Positions 29,301 through 38,394 of a DNA stretch of 64,000 nt are shown here, piece after piece. Position 1 is the first letter of the stretch, and every line of letters starts with the position of its first letter. The DNA is from Wallacemonas rigidus (lineage: Eukaryota; Euglenozoa; Kinetoplastea; Trypanosomatida; Trypanosomatidae). A program made the translations under genes and the position numbers. The notes below the pieces were generated by a model. It ran no database searches. It was given only the letters and a program-made list of their open reading frames with translations, and had not been told where the DNA came from. The stretch covers positions 1 to 64,000 of the forward strand of contig JASAOL010000526.1 in NCBI GenBank assembly GCA_030849045.1, given 5' to 3'.

Positions 29301-29965
29301 GTGGTGGTGGCCGTGGACATGGAGGCCACTACCCACGCAGCCAGGGCCGTGGTCGTGGCGCAGGTGCGGGTCCGTCAGGCCCGCAGGCACGACCTATGAT
29401 GCCGCGTCAGACTGGAGGTGGCGCGGAAGCCGGCGTTGACGTTTCAGAGGAGGCGATGTCTGCGCGCTTCGGCCGCCGCCCGCCCCCACCTCCGTCTCTT
29501 CGCCATCCTCGCCGTGGTGGCGGCGGCGGACGCGGTCTTGGCTCAGGCAATCGGGCTGACATGCCAGGAGCTGATGGGCACACCCGCTCCAGAGACGATC
29601 CCTGGGATGATCCTGAGCCCGGCACCTTCCACGGCAATCGCGGACTGGGCGAAATGAATTGGCAACAGGCGCAACTCGCCGCGGGCAAGACAAATGTAGA
29701 GAGTGTCCCTGCGACGAACGTGCAAAGCTCCGCCCCCAATAACTCCGTCTCTGCCGCGTGGGGCCGTGGCGGCGGACCACCAGTACCACGAAGCGCGGCG
29801 ACAGCAGCTCCTGGTGTGGCCCCGGCGGGCGGCCATGGCGCACCTCCGTATCACCATCATCGGGGTGGTGCTGCCGCCAACAGCAGTGTCAACGCCGGAC
29901 GAAGCCGAGGAGGCAGCAGTCGAGGTGGTGGCACAGGCGGACTTGCCGTGCGCGATCAGAGTTGA
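26309..29965 (+). CDS. armadillo-repeat protein with C-terminal RGG region
   Basis: A 1218-residue protein. Residues about 60-880 are a regular run of armadillo repeats of about 42 residues, each with the pattern GGxxxVxxAMxxH/F...xxVQExAC.ALxxLSxxN; examples are SGGILLVLNAMQRFPRNEDL, NNGIGLILDAMRNGRKARLQ, HGGYKVIVNAMRNHPTNHEV and LGGVSLLLTAMRTHRNCPKV. After a Pro-rich linker (about 890-930) come RGG/RG clusters (about 965-1040 and 1185-1215) broken by Pro runs. ARM solenoids bind proteins and RGG segments bind RNA or are methylated by PRMTs, so an RNP adaptor is a reasonable inference. The upstream open frame (from 26135) is T-rich and discarded. I do not know a named orthologue. Confidence 0.88.
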   Translation: MNNLLIKVVTGVPMQSLAQEVVNAPQYTILCAQEPRPKERIELLLNRLDTSTETSAPQNVSYILNACISTTLDPDFVEELVEKMLSFALNHPQWVDLIAWCCALCHYYCTDEVTVSLFSEFDAPVMAVRGLREHPHNRVVCLAACAVLSHFNMYDIGDGIAQLVNVLRLHKTDEQVCALVTRSLAEFTSYFKENPDRFVKACEEFVEAGGCTALEEALDEQTSVEEVVVCAARITANVVSSGVPAAWEPESDMVLLLATVLMRHTRADTLCGHILRVFSHVPASSHIDWHVISDLFLSSESEVVMLECLHFFSSVAMNAKDAKPNIASHGCVPRVMHVMKQYQGNPSIQEEACSLLSYLSFDSETITSTITESGGILLVLNAMQRFPRNEDLLMCACAALSGLTFNNQAGQQVIVDNNGIGLILDAMRNGRKARLQENGCLAIGTMCWNSDLKADVVRLGGVQVIMKALSVHYMSSGLVKNACRALAQVAFNCETYRDDMSARGVIPLIVRGMEQHPNYDRAQMHGCVALSYLSWTNEENATQITQHGGYKVIVNAMRNHPTNHEVQEHACRALANISSVPLDDAAAALEQIVAAMRRHEFVSEVQEEACRALVTLSLVSPVNKDKLYQLDAASVVVAAMKNFPRAQLVQQEACNALAHLAYEHADLDKAVTDLGGVSLLLTAMRTHRNCPKVQLNACGGLSALAFDNPVAQQQIYELGGVECVIHAMDNFERLRMLELGCSVLGTLAWNIEIKERVAVEAIPEILKAMRIHEMSPLLQKSTCRAISQFAFNSESNRQLLADSGAIPLIVNAMRLHLSTEKLIVHALKALTYLCWENTRVAETIIAEDIESVIQKVVQRYANNQRVFNEAVHLSKILFRKTTGSPSPSMRVVSPPQASPQSLLYTPGPIRRMYDDQKPPSPPPEDDVEDSRHFYVTAMDERNEGETRTQMMMARPRYIDSNDDFGVPRGGTAGRAGAGGRSYAVGHGGPGPRGVAMRGGGGRGHGGHYPRSQGRGRGAGAGPSGPQARPMMPRQTGGGAEAGVDVSEEAMSARFGRRPPPPPSLRHPRRGGGGGRGLGSGNRADMPGADGHTRSRDDPWDDPEPGTFHGNRGLGEMNWQQAQLAAGKTNVESVPATNVQSSAPNNSVSAAWGRGGGPPVPRSAATAAPGVAPAGGHGAPPYHHHRGGAAANSSVNAGRSRGGSSRGGGTGGLAVRDQS

Positions 29966-30806
29966 CGAGACGCGAGGTGGACACTCACGTCAAAAGCAAC
30001 CACTACAAGGACACCTCTTGCTTGTGTGTTTACCTTTCTCCTGTCTCTCTTGCTGCTCTTTTTCCCCCAAGTCTCATCTTCGCCGCACACATGCCTTACT
30101 TTGATCGCAGCTGGTCTTCGCTCCTTTTGCCGAATCCATCTTCTTTTTCTCGTTGTTGTTGCTTCCAACAACACCTCTTCTTTTCCAAAGTGCGCTTTCC
30201 TCTATTTTACCCACCTGTGCGTTAGTTTGTTCCACTTTTACGCCCTCATTGTTTCCTCGCTTTTTCGTTTCCCCACAGTCACCACAACAGACTTTACGAG
30301 CTCGCTAGATGATAGCCGCGCATCACAGGAGAGCTACGTGCATGAGCAGGTAAATCTCCTTCTGGATCGCGCGTCTTGCCCCTCTCCCGCACTTGGCGCA
30401 CCCGTGCAACGATGCGTTTAGCGTGGCTCTCGCTCTGCGCGCACACACCGAGTTCTCTCGCTCAATTCATCCCTATCTTTGCTCAGAGACGTGCCTTTGA
30501 CAAGTGCCGTGTGGCAGTACATGCCATCTTTTTTTTTTTTGTTCACCGTGTTCATCCCACTCACTGTCGTCCATCTATCTCCGTCGTTGCACACATCCAC
30601 GCATACATCCCTCTTCTCATCTGACGCTGCATTTCGCTGCGCCACGACTTCACGACAACACCTTAATTGTTTTGTGGAAGAGAAGCCTGGAACAAAGTAC
30701 CTTACTAAACCGCGGACAAGTTCCCTTCTGCCACTTTTTTTTTTCCGCTATCAGGTGACTGCATCCTCTTAGAGAGCAACCGAAATAATAGTACGCAGTA
30801 CTTGAA
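29966..30806. other. intergenic
   Basis: An 841-nt spacer, T/C-rich throughout, with a T12 at 30529-30540 and the acceptor for the next gene at 30754. No gene. Confidence 0.6.
30721..30754 (+). promoter_or_regulatory. candidate spliced-leader acceptor for the RIIa-like gene
   Basis: A pyrimidine tract with T10 is followed by CTATCAG ending at 30754, giving a 52-nt 5' UTR. Confidence 0.55.
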
Positions 30807-31163
30807 ATGAGCGTGCCATCGTGGACCCGGGATGAACAGTCCATCGACGCCGCCAAGAGCTATTTGCGCCAGGGAGGTACAGTGGATTTTTTTGAGATGA
30901 TTGCCCGCAGCATCCTCCTCAACCACCCAAGCAGCCCGGCGACCTTCGCACTCGAGTTGGTAAATAAGATCATCGATGGGAAGGAGATCCCCGCGGAGGG
31001 AGACTATCACCCACAGAAGCTGGAGGACAACAAGTACTTGCGCGAGCACAACGTCAGTGAGTTTCTCGATGAGTGGGTTCTGGCGCTGCTTCGTGAGCGT
31101 CCTGGATCGGATGCGGAGCGTATGGCATTCCACAAGCAGTACTTGACACAGCTGGTCAACTAA
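30807..31163 (+). CDS. small RIIa-like / flagellar-type protein
   Basis: A compact 118-residue acidic protein. Residues 18-60 (YLRQGGTVDFFEMIARSILLNHPSSPATFALELVNKI region) resemble the dimerisation-docking helices found at the N-terminus of PKA-RII, adenylate-kinase-like and Dpy-30-type proteins, with the P-x-x-P-x-x-F core (PSSPATFALEL, 41-51). The second half has a helical pair (NVSEFLDEWVLALLRERP, 82-99). In trypanosomatids such small RIIa-like proteins are often axonemal. The call is by motif, and function is inferred. Confidence 0.72.
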   Translation: MSVPSWTRDEQSIDAAKSYLRQGGTVDFFEMIARSILLNHPSSPATFALELVNKIIDGKEIPAEGDYHPQKLEDNKYLREHNVSEFLDEWVLALLRERPGSDAERMAFHKQYLTQLVN

Positions 31164-31524
31164 CCCGCTCACCACAGAAAAAAGGGCGAATAGAAAAAAA
31201 AAAACAAACAAACAAACAAACAACTCTACAGAAAAAGAATGTGCGAACACAAAGTGAGAGAGGTGGACGTGCTGGAGAAGAGAAAAGGTAACGAGACCGT
31301 GCTTTTGCCTTCGTACGTGAACCAGCATCGCACCACTCCTTCTATCGCTGGCACGCATCCTTTCACTTTGTTTTTTTCTCTTTGCTTCCCCTACTATTTT
31401 CTCATCGTCCTCTACCTTATTGTGGTCTGATGGTACTTGCTCATTTTGTTGTTGCCTTCTTCTTCTTTTTTTTTTTTTTTGTCGTTCTCTTTCCCCTTTC
31501 CTCGTCAGATCTCGCACACACGCG

Positions 31525-31552
31525 CCCCCTCACGGTTTTTTTTTTCCCAACA
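31525..31552 (+). promoter_or_regulatory. orphan spliced-leader acceptor-like signal
   Basis: CCCCC, then T10 and CCCAACAG, end at 31552. It lies 860 nt before the RGG1 start but only 30 nt before the short ORF at 31583. Confidence 0.4.
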
Positions 31553-31582
31553 GAACAGGTCAGCGCCACAAAGACCTCTGAG

Positions 31583-31753
31583 ATGCGTTTGCTCAGACTT
31601 CCTTATTCCGCCGCTTTTCGGATGTTCTCGATGACGGGAGACAACGACACATACTCTTTGATGCACGTCCGTAAAAGCGAAAAAGAAAGCAAGAGGAGAG
31701 TGAACATCGCAATGTTTCTTGACTTGCAGACAATAGAGACTGATATGGTGTAG
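31583..31753 (+). CDS. possible short protein of 56 residues
   Basis: An ATG follows the acceptor-like signal at 31552 by 30 nt and opens a 56-residue frame beginning MRLLRLPYSAAFRMFSM, an Arg-positive, Ser/Ala-rich start that would pass as a mitochondrial presequence. Third-position GC is about 56%, below that of neighbouring genes, so it may be chance. No family recognised. Confidence 0.28.
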   Translation: MRLLRLPYSAAFRMFSMTGDNDTYSLMHVRKSEKESKRRVNIAMFLDLQTIETDMV

Positions 31754-32411
31754 CTTGAGTACCTGCCAAAGCGTCTCTTGCTCCCCGTAGGTCTGGAGCC
31801 AGAGCGAAGGTGGATTTTGTGTCTGCGCGTGTGTGCCTACGTAAGAAACCTATCATGGGGGGGGGGACATGCAGTGTTACAGACGAGTGCGTTTGCCATA
31901 CTGGCGATATCGCCGTGAACAGACAGAAGAAGCAACAACAAGAACAGAAGTGTGACACATCCAGATGCGCGTTAACAGTAAAATGCATTTCAGTGCCGGC
32001 ACACGTGGCGATCCTCCCGCGTGATGACCGTGCGCGCCTGCCCGTTTCTGAACCTGCGAAGTGTGGCCGTGCTGACCATCTCCCGAAGAAAATGGAAGCA
32101 CAACATCCTCATCGTGTTTTCTTTCTTGTGTTTTTTTTTTCGTTTTTCCTGCCTCTCCTCCTCTTATCGGACTTTGCCATCTCTCACACGTGAATTGATG
32201 AACTTGTTGCTCAGAAGCTCTACTATTGTGCCCTCATGCTCCCCCTTTCTCTCTCTTCCTTCTCTACGCTTTGCGCCGTGGCACACCAATGACACCAAGC
32301 AAACCACAACATACACACACTAGCAGGCCCAGCTTCTTTTCGTCCCTCCCTTTCTTCGTTTCGCAACCCACCAAGCCCCAGGCGTGTATAGTTTCCCCTT
32401 CCACAAGAGCG

Positions 32412-34289
32412 ATGAGGAAGCTGATCACATCCGCATTCCGACCGGCACTGGTGCCGCGCACCTGGGCGGCTTCGTCACGTTCCGCCGGTGTGGCTGCCCT
32501 GAGTGCACAGCGGGCGATGTTCACCGATCCGCCGGCTGGCGCTGGTGGATGGGGTGGTGAGGCGCGTGGACGCGGCTTTTCGTCACCGCGAGGACGGGGT
32601 GGCAGCCGTGGCGGAGGCAGCCGTGGTGGCTTCGGCAACACGCGTCAAGGTGGACGTGGTGGACGGGGCGATGGGCAGCAGGCGGCCCCTCGTCGTGCCC
32701 GGGAGGACTACCTTCAAGATAACGCGACCGACCTCTTCAACATGAAGCGTGACTACAAAACATCGAAGTCCTCAAAGGAGCGGCGTTATATTGAGCGTGA
32801 GGCGCGACGACTTGTGCGCCGCACTCGTATTGACCCTTCCACGCAAGACGAAAAATCGATCTCCATCTACCTCAACTGCGCCGCCACGTTTCAGTGCAAC
32901 TACAGCGAGGGCATCGAACAGGCCATATCGTGGACGCTGCGCAATCTGCACGCCTTGACGCCGCAGAACATCGCGTTGTTTGCGAACGCCCTCGGTGTCA
33001 TTCAGCCGCCCGAGGTGGAGAAGATCATGACACAGGACGTGGCTGCCTCTGTGCAGGCGACGATGAAGGAGATGACCCCGGTAGAGGTGGTGATGGTGCT
33101 GCAGGCCTACTCCCGCTGCCGCATTCACGACTGCGAGTCTCTGCAGGACAGCCTCATGAAGGAGCTGGCGCCCAGCATCACCACCATGCCCACATCTCAA
33201 CTGTCCACGCTGGCGTCTGTTCTCGGCCGTAGCACGCTGCGCACACGCAACAAGGCGCTCTGGGAGGAGCTCGCGAATCTTGTGATGGAAACCGCCATGA
33301 AGAGCATTGACAAGGCTCACTCAAAAGATGTCATTACCCTGCTGGAGTGCGCACCCTTCTTGCCCACGGCACAGAAGCAGGTGGCAGACCTTGTTTGCCG
33401 TGCAACCGAGACGGCCCACTTCCACACAGATGAACAGGTCGGTGACCTGTTCCGCTCTCTCGGCAACATCCGCAAGGAAATCGCGGCACCCGAGGCAGAG
33501 CTGACCGAGCGGTGCACTGCTCTCGAGACAGCCTTGGTGGAACGCCTCGAGCGGGTGAGTAGCTTCGTCACGATGCCGACCGCGATCACCATCTGGCGCT
33601 TCTCTTATGAGTGTGGCGTGACGCTGCCGGCCTCTGTGCAGGATAACATGTGTCAGTCTGTACTGCGGGACTTGGCCTACTCTCGGCGTACGTTCGCGGC
33701 GATTGCCCGCCTCGCTCGCGCCTTGTCCACGCAGAACTTACCAAACCCAGATCTGCTCTTGGCAGCGTGCGACTGCTGTGTGGGTGTCCGACCGGCACGC
33801 CCCGCACGTGGCGGCGACGACGACACCACCACCACCGCACCTGCCTCGGAAGACCCGCTCATGGAGGGCGGCAAGGAACACGTGTTTGGACGTTTCTGCG
33901 GTGACCTGATCACAGCCCGCGTGAACCTTGAGACGGCACTCGCCTTTAACGGTATTGCGGAGGCCCCAAAGAGTCTCGCGGAGCGACTGCCACATCACCT
34001 CGTCGAGCACGTGCAAGAAGCCTCACCTCGACAGCTTCTCAAGGGTGCGCAGAGCATCTGCACAGCACAACCTTGTGCGTTGCGTAATGAGGAGAACGAC
34101 AAGGTTTTGATGGCCAAGATTGAGGCCCGCATCGAGTCAGACCCGGAGGGTGCCGTGGCGCGCCTTTCACCGGCCGCAGTCGCACGCTTCACGGAGGCTG
34201 TGGTTGAGTCCCCAAAGGCCCAGAAGGTCGTGACCTTACTCCGAGCGAAAGTGCAAGCTGCCGCCGCGTCTCAACCCAGCACGGCATGA
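32412..34289 (+). CDS. RGG1: RGG1-like mitochondrial RNA-binding protein
   Basis: A 625-residue protein with a strong mitochondrial presequence (MRKLITSAFRPALVPRTWAA), an RGG/RG cluster at about 48-87 (ARGRGFSSPRGRGGSRGGG and GGRGGRGDG), then a long helical-repeat region (about 130-600) with LNCAATFQCNYSEGIEQAIS, LTPQNIALFANALGV, MTPVEVVMVLQAYSRC and MPTAITIWRFSYECGV, a style of repeat common in kinetoplastid mitochondrial RNA-binding proteins. I identify it with TbRGG1, an oligo(U)-binding mitochondrial protein tied to RNA-editing and transcript stability complexes, from the domain plan and from recalled gene order next to the RAC kinase. A DDDTTTTAPASEDP loop near 475-490 is probably disordered. 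Confidence 0.72.
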   Translation: MRKLITSAFRPALVPRTWAASSRSAGVAALSAQRAMFTDPPAGAGGWGGEARGRGFSSPRGRGGSRGGGSRGGFGNTRQGGRGGRGDGQQAAPRRAREDYLQDNATDLFNMKRDYKTSKSSKERRYIEREARRLVRRTRIDPSTQDEKSISIYLNCAATFQCNYSEGIEQAISWTLRNLHALTPQNIALFANALGVIQPPEVEKIMTQDVAASVQATMKEMTPVEVVMVLQAYSRCRIHDCESLQDSLMKELAPSITTMPTSQLSTLASVLGRSTLRTRNKALWEELANLVMETAMKSIDKAHSKDVITLLECAPFLPTAQKQVADLVCRATETAHFHTDEQVGDLFRSLGNIRKEIAAPEAELTERCTALETALVERLERVSSFVTMPTAITIWRFSYECGVTLPASVQDNMCQSVLRDLAYSRRTFAAIARLARALSTQNLPNPDLLLAACDCCVGVRPARPARGGDDDTTTTAPASEDPLMEGGKEHVFGRFCGDLITARVNLETALAFNGIAEAPKSLAERLPHHLVEHVQEASPRQLLKGAQSICTAQPCALRNEENDKVLMAKIEARIESDPEGAVARLSPAAVARFTEAVVESPKAQKVVTLLRAKVQAAAASQPSTA

Positions 34290-35112
34290 TAAAACGTCTG
34301 CGCACGCATGCGGGACAGAAAGACGTGTCAGGGGGTGAGCAGGGCTGAGAAACTGAGCAGTGGGTGCTACGCGAAACACGACAGCCAAACAACAGCAACA
34401 CACATTTATACTCAGATGCAATCCGTACGAGTAAGAGAATCGGCAGCTAGTGCCTTGCCCACAGAGAGACGATCAACTCACATTGTGACGACATCCACTA
34501 AGAAAATATCAACAACAGCAATCGAACAGACAACGCCACAGGCAGCAGGTTTGATGCTTGACCCACGGCAACCGCGTCCCTTCCAAAGACGCGCGCGGAG
34601 CGGATGTGCGATGAGAAAGCAGACGCACCGACAGCGCGCCAGTGCTGCGCGCACATCTCGCTGTCGTGTGAGTGCCGGCGGCCATGCACAGACCTCTTGA
34701 AAGTGCTTTCTACCAGGAACGCAACGGACCGGAGGGGGCTGGTCCATGTCATCTTTGTGTCCTCTAGGCGTTGAAGAGCGCTCTCTGACAGGCACCCGCT
34801 ATGCCTATTTCAACCGACCAGTCTTTATCCTTTTCGACCCCGACAACCTACGCCTCCTGTCCGCCTCGGAGAAAAAATAACTTATTATCACGAGCGTACT
34901 TTGAAGAAAAATCGTTTACCCAACGCGCGTACACACACACACACGCACGGATATATACATACAAAACCCTGCATAAAAATATAGATCTCGTTAAAAACAA
35001 CAACAACAACAAGAAGGTACCTAATAGATCATAGATACTCCATTCCAACACACAGACACCCCCACATAGACACAGTACAAAGCCCAACCACATCGTAGCC
35101 GGCAGGATTCTC
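34290..35112. other. intergenic
   Basis: An 823-nt spacer. A 94-codon frame at 34416-34700 is Arg/Ser/Thr-rich and unconvincing. AAC repeats lie near 34997-35013. Confidence 0.5.
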
Positions 35113-37383
35113 ATGTCAGGCTATTGGAGTTTCCGTGACGTGGACGCACCTGCGACGACATCTGTTCCCGCCGACATTCACACCTCGATGAGCGCACAGG
35201 TTCTGCCGTATGGACGTGAGATCGCCCTAGAAACGCAGCGTCCCACGCTCTCCACCTATCCTTGGGCACGGACCGATGTCGATTCCGCGTGCGAGGTGCA
35301 CATTGCGGATCCGGCCATTGAACCATCCTCTGCTGCGACCACCAACGGGCCCGACTCGGTACAAATCACACCGTGGAAGGTCCTCTCAGGTGCCGCCTCG
35401 CCGCAGTCTGCAGGCACACGCGAGCGGACCGATGCGTACACGGAAGAGGATATCACTCTGATCGAGATGGATGCTGAGGACGATGATGGCGATGACACCA
35501 AAGGCGTAATCAACAGTGCGATGGGGCCTGCTGCCGGTGTGTCCAGACGCCTTCCCTTTGACGTACACTGTGCGCGTGATTTGGCTCTCGATGAGACGCA
35601 AAGCGTGTGGTGGCGTAATGCGACGGCTGACCACGAGATGAGCGACAACGAAGTGGGAGGTCATCAACTTGCTGACCTCGCGCAAAGTGCAAAGAACACG
35701 CACCTGGGCGATACGACTGGCACCGCACTGGGGGTGTTACAAGAGGCCATTCTACCCACAGAGGCGGCACAACTTGTGGACGAGGAGGACCGCGCGACAC
35801 TGACACAGATGCTTGCACCACATCGCTGTGCTCCCCCGCGCCGCACAGTCTCGGCGCGTTCCTCATCATCCCGGCCCCCACAGAGTCGCCAGGCGGAGCC
35901 GGCGCCGGCACGCACGGGCGATCTCGCTCCAACACCGGAGACAGAGGCGACATGCACGCCAACAGCCGCATCCACCGCAACGGTGGTGGTGGGTCAGGCC
36001 CAGCGTCTTGCGCCGCGTCCTCAGTCCTCACGCCAGCCGCATCGCGACCCACACCCACAAGCGGGCACCGCGCAGCCGCCACGGCGGCGCTCCACTGGTC
36101 CACGGACGGATATCACTTCCGGTGATCTGACCTTTGTCGAACGCATGGAGCAACGCGCAGCGGCTCGACAACAAGCACGGGAAGCGCTTAAGCGGCAACA
36201 AGAGGCGCACGCATGTGCACTATTGGCTCAGCACGTTGACCAGCGTGACCACGTCCTGGAGGCACACAAGAGCGCGGATGGCCGGCCAGCGTTCACGCTC
36301 TACGGCATGCGCTGCTCTCGCACAACGGAGGTGCAGTCGGCGCGAACAAAAACAACAACACCAAGCTCGACGCGCGCACGCGCTGCTACCACCGCGCGTA
36401 CTGCCAAGGACGCGCCCGTGGAGTCACCTCGTCGTCGTTCGTCCAGTCGGACTCGACGCTCGGCGCCATCAGCACCTTCGTCTGCCGCACCATGCCGCGT
36501 CCGCATTGCTCCACTTGCCGATGAAGAAAGCGCAGAGCCCCCCAGAAAGGCGACTTCGGCACGGTCATCATCGACCACTTCCCAGAAGTTCCCACGCCGC
36601 GTCCGATTCGTCGACGACAGCCATCCCGATAGAACCGTGTACACAGCAGACCCAGCAGAGCGGAAAGAAGAGCAACCGCCAACGGCGACCTCCGCGTCTG
36701 CCGTGAGCCATGACCCTGAAGCGGACGCCGTTAGCAAGGACCCCATTCTGTTCCACGAACTCGCCGCCCTGATGAGCGAGGAGCGTGATCTCGCCCTGCA
36801 CGACCACGACTTGACCGCGGCTGCGGCTATCGAACAGGAAATGGCACTTCTCGCCAGCGACTACCACGCGCTTCGGCTTACCACGTCTGCGCTACAGCGC
36901 TGGCGCGGTGCACGTACAGCCAGCCGCTGTCGCGGCCTCCCCGCGGTCGATGACGCTCGTTGCGCATTACTACTGACATCGACGCCGGTGCGCGGCGCAG
37001 CGATCGCAGATCCCACGCATACACACACCTCTATCCAGGTGGCCACGCCCTGGGAACCAGACACGTTTCCGTCAAGTCCACTCGTTGCGGCCTACCACGG
37101 TCTTGAGCAGGCCGAGGCTCGCGCCCGCGACGTCATCATGTACGAAGAGGCGACCGTGTTTGCCGCATTGGCTCGGAGGCAGCAACGTCTCGCTCTCGCG
37201 CTGCACACCCTTCTCGCACGCACACAACAGCGGCAGCTGCAGGCATTGCGCTGGTACTTCGTGGCGTGGATATCGCTGGAGGAGTCTCATCGCACTGCCC
37301 GCATGGCACGAACGTACCGCGAACACCTTCTGGCATGTGCGAGGGATACACTAGTAGGCTTGGGTATGAATCCATCCTACTGA
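35113..37383 (+). CDS. Arg/Ser/Thr-rich hypothetical protein with helical C-terminus
   Basis: An unrecognised 756-residue protein. Residues 1-240 are acidic and mostly disordered (EEDITLIEMDAEDDDGDD near 115-132). Residues 240-340 and 400-560 are Arg/Ser/Pro-rich with a VRFVDDSHPDR motif near 495. A helical stretch, EQRAAARQQAREALKRQQEA, lies at about 345-364. From about 560 to the end the chain is mostly alpha-helical (LFHELAALMSEERDLALHDH; LARTQQRQLQALRWYFVAW), ending in a likely coiled region. This composition fits a cytoskeletal or basal-body associated scaffold, but that is a guess. The first ATG in a continuously open frame is used. Confidence 0.75.
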   Translation: MSGYWSFRDVDAPATTSVPADIHTSMSAQVLPYGREIALETQRPTLSTYPWARTDVDSACEVHIADPAIEPSSAATTNGPDSVQITPWKVLSGAASPQSAGTRERTDAYTEEDITLIEMDAEDDDGDDTKGVINSAMGPAAGVSRRLPFDVHCARDLALDETQSVWWRNATADHEMSDNEVGGHQLADLAQSAKNTHLGDTTGTALGVLQEAILPTEAAQLVDEEDRATLTQMLAPHRCAPPRRTVSARSSSSRPPQSRQAEPAPARTGDLAPTPETEATCTPTAASTATVVVGQAQRLAPRPQSSRQPHRDPHPQAGTAQPPRRRSTGPRTDITSGDLTFVERMEQRAAARQQAREALKRQQEAHACALLAQHVDQRDHVLEAHKSADGRPAFTLYGMRCSRTTEVQSARTKTTTPSSTRARAATTARTAKDAPVESPRRRSSSRTRRSAPSAPSSAAPCRVRIAPLADEESAEPPRKATSARSSSTTSQKFPRRVRFVDDSHPDRTVYTADPAERKEEQPPTATSASAVSHDPEADAVSKDPILFHELAALMSEERDLALHDHDLTAAAAIEQEMALLASDYHALRLTTSALQRWRGARTASRCRGLPAVDDARCALLLTSTPVRGAAIADPTHTHTSIQVATPWEPDTFPSSPLVAAYHGLEQAEARARDVIMYEEATVFAALARRQQRLALALHTLLARTQQRQLQALRWYFVAWISLEESHRTARMARTYREHLLACARDTLVGLGMNPSY

Positions 37384-38394
37384 TGACGGCCTTTTTTTTC
37401 TTTTATACATTTTTTTTGTCTTTGTTTTGCTTGCTTTGTTAACATTGTCAAGAGTACTCGCCTACCCTTTTGTTACTTCCGCCTTTTTTTTCTTCTTCGT
37501 TATACGCACTCTTGTTGGCTGTTTGACACCGAGCGAGACCAACTTACACCTCTGCCCTCTTCGCCAAGGTGAAGTGTGTGCACGCAGCGCAACAACAACA
37601 ACAACACACAAAAACCACTGAACTAACGCCCATGTCAAGGCTGCACACGTACGCCGTCATCCTCCACACACACACACAGAGGTGTGCGCATCTATAGGTG
37701 TCAGTAGAGATAGTGGACAAGGCTCTTTCCTTTGGCTTCATTATCACGACATGCATGGGAATGCTGTGTACTTCTCGAATAGAGATTAGATTTGGCGACG
37801 GCCGAGAGGCGTGATGAGTTCTCGAGGCGATTTGAATACGCTTCACCATGCGCCATCCTTTTTTTTTCCACGCCCAGATTCCACGTCAGCGCCAACGTGA
37901 AGGACGTCAGCTTCATCTCATTGCAGATCCGCATTCACCGTGATCAATTCGCACTCTCGTCCAACGACTACTCTCTCTCTCTTCCCCCTGCCTTTCGCAC
38001 CGTTCAAGCATCGCAAACAAGTAACCATCAAAAAAAAAAAAAAAAAAGAAGAAGCTACCATCACTAACACTTTTTTTTTTTCTATTTGTATAGAAGTGCA
38101 CAGACGCCCAGTCCAACCTTCACAAACACACACGTGCGCACACGTATACTGACTGTGTAGGCATTCCTGACGAAGCTGGTACCCGCGAAAGGAATACCCC
38201 ACCTTGGCACAGGATCATCCGTCAATTCACTCGTGCGCGTTGCATTCGTTTCTCTCCATCTTCTACACGACTGCGAGCAAGAAGAAAACCTCTCACGCAG
38301 TGACAGTCGCACAGCAGCGGAAGTGCAGCTCCCTTGACACACATTTACCCACCAACACACACACACACACACATACCGATATCTAACTAGATCA
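37384..38394. other. 1.0-kb intergenic region
   Basis: Multiple homopolymers: T8 near 37391 and 37414, A17 at 38031-38047 and T11 at 38071-38081, plus CA runs near 37668-37680 and 38360-38372. No gene. Confidence 0.6.
38070..38093 (+). promoter_or_regulatory. candidate spliced-leader acceptor for the RAC kinase
   Basis: T11CTATTTGTATAG, with the AG at 38092-38093, gives a 5' UTR of about 300 nt rich in CA repeats. A second tract ending at 38008 is an alternative. Confidence 0.4.

Larger units (their letters stand above)
31164..32411. other. 1.25-kb intergenic region with a candidate small ORF
   Basis: T/C-rich, with (AAAC)n at 31200-31222, a G-run at 31857-31866 and an acceptor-like signal at 31552 followed by a short ORF (see 31583). 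The RGG1 acceptor is near 32375. Confidence 0.55.

Noticed and set aside
34416-34700. 94-residue Arg/Ser/Thr-rich frame after RGG1
   Set aside because: No good acceptor signal just before it, low-complexity composition and no recognisable motif.
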